From a bacterium (lineage in GTDB: Bacteria; Actinomycetota; Acidimicrobiia; Spongiisociales; ZC4RG35): a stretch of DNA of 64,000 nucleotides. The stretch spans positions 205,945 to 269,944 of the forward strand of contig JAPPFC010000017.1 of NCBI GenBank assembly GCA_028824015.1. The letters are read 5' to 3'. Of this stretch, positions 9,607-19,193 are shown piece after piece. The first letter of the stretch is position 1. Each line of letters opens with the position of its first letter. Made by a program: the position numbers and the translations under genes. The notes under the pieces are model-generated. The model did not search any database. It was not told where the DNA came from and saw only the letters and a list, made by a program, of their open reading frames with translations.

Positions 9607-10203
9607 CTAATCACCGCGAATGGCGTTCAGATAGTTGTAAATGGTAATTCGGCTGACTCCCATCGCCTCGGCCACGGTCTCCACCGACTTGCGGATCAGG
9701 AAGACCCCCTGCTCATCGAGAATGCGTACCGCCGCCTGCTTCTTCTCCCTGGGCAAGTCGCCCAACTTGCCCCCCATCCGGGTTTCCACGACCGCCACGA
9801 TCCGCTCCACCGCTCCGTGGATGTCTTCGGGCCGGGCCAACCCGATCATCGCCTGGTTCCAGACCGCCGGTTCATCGGAGACCGGGTCGTCGCTCGGGGC
9901 GGGGCCGACCGCTTCGGAGAACGGGCCGACCGATGGATCTGCGGGGCTTTTGGTCAGGGTGATGGAGATCCGGGAAGCTCCCTTTTCGAAGGCGGATCTG
10001 AGCACTGTTGGCAAGACCGAAGTTAACGTCTCGTAGTCGCCATCCACGGTGTTTCCGAAGGGCCCCATCGTCATCTCCAGGCCGTGACGTTGCAGGATGT
10101 CCAGGGTCCCGAGTACGTGTGGACCGGGGTTCCCCTCCTCGAATGGCTCGACCAGGTACTCAAGCCTGCACTTTTCTCGGTCTGCGGGTTGTTCAGGTTT
10201 CAT
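9607..10203 (-). CDS. Transcriptional regulator: N-terminal YkoF/thiamine-binding-like domain plus C-terminal YheO/DauR-type HTH
   Basis: N-terminus GLEMTMGPFGNTVDGDYETLTSVLPTVLRSAFEKGASRISITLT resembles YkoF-like domains; C-terminus QGVFLIRKSVETVAEAMGVSRITIYNYLN is a YheO-like HTH. Confidence 0.72.
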   Translation of the reverse strand: MKPEQPADREKCRLEYLVEPFEEGNPGPHVLGTLDILQRHGLEMTMGPFGNTVDGDYETLTSVLPTVLRSAFEKGASRISITLTKSPADPSVGPFSEAVGPAPSDDPVSDEPAVWNQAMIGLARPEDIHGAVERIVAVVETRMGGKLGDLPREKKQAAVRILDEQGVFLIRKSVETVAEAMGVSRITIYNYLNAIRGD

Positions 10204-10227
10204 AGGGTATTAACAAAGGGTTGACAT

Positions 10228-10242
10228 TTGACAATTTGTAAA
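10228..10242. promoter_or_regulatory. Candidate operator (imperfect palindrome TTGACAA-T-TTGTAAA) in a divergent intergenic region
   Basis: AT-rich inverted repeat between the regulator start (10203, minus) and the nitrilase start (10266, plus), overlapping TTGACA. Confidence 0.45.
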
Positions 10243-10265
10243 GGCTTATGGTACAGTCAGGCGGC

Positions 10266-11207
10266 ATGAGCCGCAACTTAAAGCTGGGGGCAGCCCAACT
10301 CGGTCCCATCGCCCGGGACGACACCCGCAAGGATGTAGTCGAACGCCTCCTGAACCTGCTGGCCGAGGCAGCCGATCGGGGGGTGGAGTTGCTGGTCTAT
10401 CCGGAGTTGGCTCTGACCACCTTTTTCCCGCGTTGGCATCTTGAGGACGAGGAGGAGATGCTCTCTTTCTTCGAGGAGGAGATGCCCTCTGAGGACACGC
10501 AACCCCTATTCGATGAGGCAGCCCGCCTGGGCATCGGCTTCTGCCTCGGGTACGCGGAGTTGTACACCGACTCCGATGGGGTGACCCACCGCTACAACAC
10601 CCAGATGCTGGTGGAGAGGGACGGATCGGTGGTGGCCAAGTTCCGTAAAGTCCACATCCCCGGGCATGCCGATGTGCAGGGGTGGAGGCCCTTCCAGCAC
10701 CTCGAGCGGTACTACTTCGAACCCGGACCGGACGGCTTCGGGGTGTGGCGGGCTTTCGGGGGGATTATGGGCATGGCGATCTGCAACGACCGGCGGTGGT
10801 CGGAGACCTACCGTGTGATGGGGCTGCAGGGAGTGGAACTGATCATGATCGGCTACAACACGCCTTCCTTCTACGCTCCCGACCCACAGCAGAACGCCCT
10901 GCAGAACTTCCACAACCATGTGGTGATGCAGGCGGGCGCCTACCAGAACGGATGCTGGGTGGTGGGGGTGGCCAAGGGAGGGATCGAGGAGGGGATAGAC
11001 CACATAGCCCAGAGCGTGATAATCGCTCCCTCCGGCCAGATCGTCGCCCAGACGATCACCACCGGTGACGAGTTGGTGGTGGCCAACATCGATCTGGACT
11101 TCTGCTCCTTCTACAAGGACACCATTTTCAGATTCGATCTGTACCGGGTTCCGGAGCACTATCGCCTGATCAGCCAGACGAGAGGAGTGATTCTCCCTCC
11201 GGAGTGA
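10266..11207 (+). CDS. Nitrilase-superfamily N-carbamoyl amino acid hydrolase-like protein
   Basis: VYPELALTTFFPRWHLED, FRKVHIPGHAD, GMAICNDRRWSETYRVMGLQG resemble D-carbamoylases. Confidence 0.87.
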   Translation: MSRNLKLGAAQLGPIARDDTRKDVVERLLNLLAEAADRGVELLVYPELALTTFFPRWHLEDEEEMLSFFEEEMPSEDTQPLFDEAARLGIGFCLGYAELYTDSDGVTHRYNTQMLVERDGSVVAKFRKVHIPGHADVQGWRPFQHLERYYFEPGPDGFGVWRAFGGIMGMAICNDRRWSETYRVMGLQGVELIMIGYNTPSFYAPDPQQNALQNFHNHVVMQAGAYQNGCWVVGVAKGGIEEGIDHIAQSVIIAPSGQIVAQTITTGDELVVANIDLDFCSFYKDTIFRFDLYRVPEHYRLISQTRGVILPPE

Positions 11208-11211
11208 ACCC

Positions 11212-13803
<2,592 letters not shown>

Positions 13804-13804
13804 C

Positions 13805-14821
13805 ATGAACCGGGAAACCCCCGGGCTGGTCTGCGCTCATCATCACCTCTACTCGGCCCTGGCCAGGGGCATGCCCGCCCCGCCCTCCGTCCCGCGGAGC
13901 TTCGGCGAGATCCTGGAGCAGATCTGGTGGCGCCTGGACGTCGCCCTGGATGAGGAGATGATCTACTGGTCGGCCAAGCTGGGCGCCCTTGAGGCCCTGG
14001 AGCGGGGCACCACCGCCATTGTGGATCATCACGCCTCCCCTTCGGCGATCGAGGGTTCCCTGTCGTTGATCGCCGACGCCTGCGCCGACGTGGGCGTGAG
14101 GGTGGCGTGCGCTTACGAGGTGACCGACCGGCACGGGCCGGACGGCGCCCGCCGGGGCCTGGAGGAGAACCGTCGGTTTCTCTCCGAGGGAGGAAAGGGC
14201 TGGGTGGGCGCCCATGCCTGTTTCACCCTCTCCGATGAGACCCTGGATGAGGTGTGCGGACTGGCAGACGACCTGGGGGTGGGGGTGCACATCCATGTGG
14301 CGGAGGGGATAGAGGACCCCGACGCCGGGCGCCGCCTCGAGTCCAGATCCCGGGACAACTGGCTCCTGGGGCATTGTGTTCACCTGGACAGGGACTTGAA
14401 GGGAGTGATACTGCACAATCCCGAGTCCAATCTCAACAACGGGGTCGGCTATGCGCGGCCCACCAGGTTCCCCAACCGCGTTGCGCTGGGGACCGACGGG
14501 ATCGGCGGCGACATGCTGGGAGCCTTCCGGGCCGCTTACCTTCGGATGCGAGAAGACGACGTCACCTCGTCTCCGGAGATAGCCTGGTCGTGGCTGGAGA
14601 CCGGCTGGGAGCTCTTTCCCGAGGCTCGGGAGGACCGGGTGGTCTGGTCACATGATCCCATGGACCCGTGGCACCTGGCCTTCACTCCCGGCGTGCGGCC
14701 TCTCCTGGTGGAGGTGGGAGGCGAAGTTGTTCTCAAGGAGGGTCGATCCACCCGGGTCGACCCCGACGAGGTGCGGGCGAAGGCCGCCGAGCAGGCGGCC
14801 CGTCTCCATGCCCGCCTGTAG
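13805..14821 (+). CDS. SsnA-like amidohydrolase, short N-terminus
   Basis: PGLVCAHHHLYSALARGMPAP, LGALEALERGTTAIVDHHASP, LGTDGIGGDML; located between XdhD and YgfK homologues. Confidence 0.82.
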   Translation: MNRETPGLVCAHHHLYSALARGMPAPPSVPRSFGEILEQIWWRLDVALDEEMIYWSAKLGALEALERGTTAIVDHHASPSAIEGSLSLIADACADVGVRVACAYEVTDRHGPDGARRGLEENRRFLSEGGKGWVGAHACFTLSDETLDEVCGLADDLGVGVHIHVAEGIEDPDAGRRLESRSRDNWLLGHCVHLDRDLKGVILHNPESNLNNGVGYARPTRFPNRVALGTDGIGGDMLGAFRAAYLRMREDDVTSSPEIAWSWLETGWELFPEAREDRVVWSHDPMDPWHLAFTPGVRPLLVEVGGEVVLKEGRSTRVDPDEVRAKAAEQAARLHARL

Positions 14822-14841
14822 ACAGAAGGGAGCTATAAGAA

Positions 14842-16632
14842 ATGTCCTCCGGCGCCGATCCCTTAACTCCTTATCCCCTTGACATGCTGTTGGGGAGGGT
14901 GGCCGCCGAATGGGAGACCCGGCAGCGGATCTTCGATCTGCCCTTCGCCAGGGTCTGGAAACGGCCGTCCGATCTCGACCTGGGGTTCTCCTTCCTGGGC
15001 CGTCCCTGCGCATCCCCGGTGGGTCCGGCCGCCGGACCCCACAGCCAGATGACCCAGAACATCGTGCTGTCCTGGCTGGGCGGGTCGCGGCTCTTCGAAC
15101 TGAAGACGGTCCAGGTGCTCGACCGCCTGGAGATAGCCCGTCCCTGCATCGACATGCAGACCATCGGCTACAACATCGAGTGGAGCCAGGAACTGCGGGT
15201 GGAGGAGTCCCTGATCGAGTACGTGAAAGCCTGGATGATGATCAGGATTCTCAACAACTGGGAGCCGGTCTCCGAATTGGTGGGCCCCGATCCCGGTCCC
15301 TTCGTCTTCGACATGTCGGTCGGCTACGACCTGGCGGGGATCTCCACCGACAAGGTCTCCGACTTCATCGTGGAGATGAAGAACGCCAAGGACCGGATCG
15401 ACTCGTTCCGGCCCCAGATTCCCGAGCCGTTCGCTCACCTCCGGGATCTCGACTTTCCCTCCCGGATAGCCGACACGGTGACGCTGTCCACTTTCCACGG
15501 CTGCCCGCCTCACGAGATCGATGCGATCACCAAGCATCTGATGACCCGTCACGAGTGCGATGTGATCGTCAAGCTCAATCCCACCCTGCTGGGAATCGGA
15601 AGGGTGCAGGAGATCCTCCACGAGACCCTCGGTTACGAGCACATCCCGCTCCTCCCCCAGGCCTTCGTGGACGATCTGCAGTTCGACCAGGGGATTGAGT
15701 TGATCGAGGGGTTGCGGGAGTTCGCCCGCCGTCACGGCCGCCGGTTCGGGATCAAGCTCAGCAACACCCTGGTGGTGGGCAACGACAAGGGTTGGATGCC
15801 CGACGATCCCATGTATCTCTCCGGGCCTCCCCTCCATGTCATCACCTCGACGCTCCTGGACGAGTTGATCTGCGCCCTGCCCGGCGTCTTCAACCTGGCG
15901 GGCCACGGGGGCGACGTGCAGGTGAGCTTCTCGGCAGGGGTCAGCAAGGAGAACCTGTCCGACACACTGGGGATGGGGGTGGCGCCGGTCACCGTCTGCT
16001 CGGACCTGCTGAAGCCCGGCGGCTACGGGCGCCTGGCGCCGATGCTCAACCGCCTGGCCCTGGAGATGCGCCGCGTGGGCGCCACCGATCTGGCTTCCTG
16101 GCATCGCCACAAGTGGGAGTTGGCGCGCGCCAGCGGACACCGGGGCCCGGTGGAGGCCCATGTGATGGCTATGAGCGGCGGCAAGGAGACCGGCTTCTAC
16201 CACCTCTCGGGGAACGAGAAGCTGCCCCGTGCGGTGGACAAGGTCCTCCAGATGTGGGGGTGCGTGGCCTGCAACTTCTGCGTCACGGTGTGTCCCAACG
16301 ACGCGGTGATCCGGCTGGCCACCGTGCCCGAGCTCCAGGACGAGCTGACCGACCGGTGGCAGTACTTCATCCTGGCCGAGTTGTGCAACGAGTGCGGGAA
16401 CTGTCTGACCTTCTGTCCCGAGGAGGGCGATCCGGCGGTGCTCAAGCCCCGGCTGTTCGTGGACCGCGACCGCTTCGAGGCCGACCAGGACCAGGCATTC
16501 TTCATCACGCCCACCGCCGACCGGCTGGGAGTGCTGGCCAGGCCCGGCTACGAGAAGGAGGTGGCGCCCCTCACCGCCATGCTCAACGGCGCCCAGGGAC
16601 TGCCCCTCCGGACCGCGGAACTGCCCAACTAG
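14842..16632 (+). CDS. YgfK-like iron-sulfur protein (FMN/DHOD-like N-terminal region plus C-terminal 2x[4Fe-4S]), compact form
   Basis: LTPYPLDMLLGRV, PVGPAAGPHSQMTQNIVLSWLGGSRLFELKTVQ, GCVACNFCVTVCPNDAV and CNECGNCLTFCPEEGDP. Confidence 0.82.
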   Translation: MSSGADPLTPYPLDMLLGRVAAEWETRQRIFDLPFARVWKRPSDLDLGFSFLGRPCASPVGPAAGPHSQMTQNIVLSWLGGSRLFELKTVQVLDRLEIARPCIDMQTIGYNIEWSQELRVEESLIEYVKAWMMIRILNNWEPVSELVGPDPGPFVFDMSVGYDLAGISTDKVSDFIVEMKNAKDRIDSFRPQIPEPFAHLRDLDFPSRIADTVTLSTFHGCPPHEIDAITKHLMTRHECDVIVKLNPTLLGIGRVQEILHETLGYEHIPLLPQAFVDDLQFDQGIELIEGLREFARRHGRRFGIKLSNTLVVGNDKGWMPDDPMYLSGPPLHVITSTLLDELICALPGVFNLAGHGGDVQVSFSAGVSKENLSDTLGMGVAPVTVCSDLLKPGGYGRLAPMLNRLALEMRRVGATDLASWHRHKWELARASGHRGPVEAHVMAMSGGKETGFYHLSGNEKLPRAVDKVLQMWGCVACNFCVTVCPNDAVIRLATVPELQDELTDRWQYFILAELCNECGNCLTFCPEEGDPAVLKPRLFVDRDRFEADQDQAFFITPTADRLGVLARPGYEKEVAPLTAMLNGAQGLPLRTAELPN

Positions 16633-16802
16633 GCGATAGCCTTTAGGTAAAGCCGGGTTCCCGGCGGGCCGACAGGCGTCGATTCCCGCGCCGGCTGAGG
16701 TGCCTACCCATCAGAAATCCCAGCGACGCGCCGGCCCAGGCCGCAGGGTCCATCCAACCAACCGAGTCCTATGTCCGCCCCCACGCGGCGCGGGGCCTGG
16801 TC

Positions 16803-17675
16803 ATGGCGGCTATCTCCACCGTGCTGTTCGCGGTGGTGTCGGTGGCGGTGTTCGACCTGTTCTCCCATCACACCGCCCTGGAGTTGACCTTCCGGATGAA
16901 CCTGGCGGGGTTCTTGATCTTTTTGGTGATCGGTTGGTGGAGGAAGGCTCTGCACCCTCGGGGCCATCTGCGGACCTTGGTGCTTCTGGGGGTGTGCGTG
17001 GTAGCCGCAACGGTGATGTATTACGTGAGCCTGTCGCGTCTCGGCCCGGGTCCCTCGGCCACGTTCGCCTTCATCATGGTCCCCACGGTGCTCATCTGGA
17101 CCCAGATAAAGGAGGGAATACCCGTGCCGGGCCGGGCGTGGGCTGCGGCGGGCATCGTCTGCCTGGGAGTCTCCCTGGCGACCCAGACCTGGACATGGGA
17201 GCGGGCCGACCCGATCGGCATCGCCGGCGGGTTCGGCTCGGCCGCGTGCATGGGGGGCTACCTGCTTTTGGTGGATCGCCTGAGAGGTCTTTCGCCGGTG
17301 ACCGTCGGAGTGTGGTTCAGACTCTCGGCGGCGATGCTGGTACTGCCGCTCTCCGGGATAGGACCCATCGATCTGCCGGTGTCGAAGTGGCTGGCCCTCG
17401 GGATCGCCGTCGTGGCCAGCGCGGTCGGGATCCTGCTGGAGATCTCCTCGGTGGCCAGCGCCGGCCCGGGCACGGTGGGGACGGTCCTCACCGCCCAGCC
17501 GGTGGTGTCCTCGGCGGTGGCGTGGCTGGCGTTGGGGGAGAGCCTGACCTGGATGCAGATCGTCGGTATCGGGGTCGTGATGCTGGGAGGCTTGACGCTC
17601 CACGGCCGCCCGGGATCGAAAGTCCCCTCGGGCACCAGGCCTGCGGCCCTGTCCCAGCAAGACTCCGATCCGTAG
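16803..17675 (+). CDS. EamA/DMT-family transporter
   Basis: About 10 TM segments; EamA-like repeats (start codon uncertain). Confidence 0.8.
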   Translation: MAAISTVLFAVVSVAVFDLFSHHTALELTFRMNLAGFLIFLVIGWWRKALHPRGHLRTLVLLGVCVVAATVMYYVSLSRLGPGPSATFAFIMVPTVLIWTQIKEGIPVPGRAWAAAGIVCLGVSLATQTWTWERADPIGIAGGFGSAACMGGYLLLVDRLRGLSPVTVGVWFRLSAAMLVLPLSGIGPIDLPVSKWLALGIAVVASAVGILLEISSVASAGPGTVGTVLTAQPVVSSAVAWLALGESLTWMQIVGIGVVMLGGLTLHGRPGSKVPSGTRPAALSQQDSDP

Positions 17676-17745
17676 CGATAAAATACGGTAGGAACCGGGA
17701 GGCTTTCACAGCTTCCCCTGTGGCTCTTCGCTAAGGAGTGATCTG

Positions 17746-18303
17746 ATGGACGGGACGGTCTCTTTCACACAGATGTCGGACGGAACCGCCGAAGACTACG
17801 CGCTCCTCTCAGAGTACGAACAGGAAGAATTGGACGAGTTCCCGGATCGGGTGTTGGAGTGGCTCCGTTCCATGGATGAGCACACCGGGTACCAGATCAC
17901 CCGGCTCGGTCACTCCCTGCAGGCCGCCACCCGCGCCCACCGGGCCGGGGAGGACGAGGAGATGGTGGTGGTGACGTTGCTTCACGACATCGGCGACGTC
18001 CTGAGCCCCGCCAATCACTCGGAGGTGGCCGCCGCGCTCCTGCGTCCCTACGTGTCGGAGGAGAACTACTGGATCGTCAAGTACCACGGGGTCTTCCAGG
18101 AGAAGTACTACGCCCACCACTACGGACGCGACCCCGACGCCCGGGACCGGTACCGGGACCATCCCCTGTACGAACGCACGGTCCGGTTCTGCGCCGACTA
18201 CGACCAGGTCTCCTTCGACCCCGACTACCCCACCGAGCCCCTCGAGTTCTTCGAGCCCATGGTCCGCCGGGTCCTCTCAGAACCCCGCCACCCCTCCACC
18301 TGA
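17746..18303 (+). CDS. HD-domain protein, possibly PhnZ/MIOX-like
   Basis: GHSLQAATRAHRAGEDEEMVVVTLLHDIGD ... NHSEVAAALLRPYVSEENYWIVKYHG ... CADYDQVSFDPDYP. Confidence 0.75.
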   Translation: MDGTVSFTQMSDGTAEDYALLSEYEQEELDEFPDRVLEWLRSMDEHTGYQITRLGHSLQAATRAHRAGEDEEMVVVTLLHDIGDVLSPANHSEVAAALLRPYVSEENYWIVKYHGVFQEKYYAHHYGRDPDARDRYRDHPLYERTVRFCADYDQVSFDPDYPTEPLEFFEPMVRRVLSEPRHPST

Positions 18304-18322
18304 ACGGGTCCGAATCAACCGG

Positions 18323-18679
18323 TCAGAGCCGCAGAGGCTGCCTCTTGAGAGACTGATTACGTGGATCGACGCCGAGCCCCGCGGACTCCAGAACCGTCAG
18401 CCCCAGTAAAGGCTCGACACCCGGTTCTCCATAAACGATGGTCGCGCCGACAACCTTCCCCATGATCTCAACATCGGCAGTTGTTGTCTCCATTGCAATC
18501 TCGTTGCCGTTTGCCAACTCATAGACGTCACGGCCCTTGGGCTTCAACCCGATCCCCTCCAAGTGCGGCCTGGGTACCAATGTGTCTGTGGAGCCCGTGT
18601 CCACCAAGAACTTCCCTTCCCATGCTCGGTCCGGCTCGGCCGGATTGCGAATCACGGCGGAAGCGTGTATCTCGCCCAT
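18323..18679 (-). CDS. Retropepsin-like (clan AA) aspartic protease family protein
   Basis: 118 aa; FLVDTGSTDTLVP and LLGLTVLESAGLGVDP motifs. Confidence 0.78.
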   Translation of the reverse strand: MGEIHASAVIRNPAEPDRAWEGKFLVDTGSTDTLVPRPHLEGIGLKPKGRDVYELANGNEIAMETTTADVEIMGKVVGATIVYGEPGVEPLLGLTVLESAGLGVDPRNQSLKRQPLRL

Positions 18680-18850
18680 TGTGTCTCCTTCCCTAATCCC
18701 GATTGATTGGACGAACGGCTTGTAGCCCCACTTCCAATCTTCGTGAAATAATAGTCGTTAGCAGAATGTAAAGCGCTTCAACGTAAGGCCGAATCTTTCG
18801 CGACTCCTTGGAACAGAGGCCGTCACACCCCTCCGGCAGAATCTTCGTTT

Positions 18851-19105
18851 ATGCCTGGATCATTTGCAACCGGACGTCCGCGAGATCCAGAGACCGGCAG
18901 GTTCGTCGCCCCCTGTCCCTTCTATCCCAAGCACCCCGCTACATGCCACGAGCCTATCTGGACGCATTTCGGGTGCCTCTGGCCGGATGACCTGCCTCCG
19001 GAAGAGGTCGGAATGTTCTTTGCCGCAACCGAGAGACCCTGGTCGGATTCTGAGGCACGGAAGATGGTGTGCGGCGATGTCGGCGGCATCTACTTCGGCG
19101 GGTGA
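18851..19105 (+). CDS. Hypothetical small protein
   Basis: 84 aa ORF in an AT-richer intergenic zone; no recognised domain. Confidence 0.35.
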   Translation: MPGSFATGRPRDPETGRFVAPCPFYPKHPATCHEPIWTHFGCLWPDDLPPEEVGMFFAATERPWSDSEARKMVCGDVGGIYFGG

Positions 19106-19193
19106 ACGGACGCGGCATTTGAGATGAGTAGGCCGTGGTCAGGGCGGAGGCGGCCCGGTACTGTCTGGGTGAACAGGAGGTCTATTCACCCTG

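Noticed and set aside
14863-16203. 446-aa minus-strand ORF
   Set aside because: Antisense of the YgfK-like gene; composition artefact.
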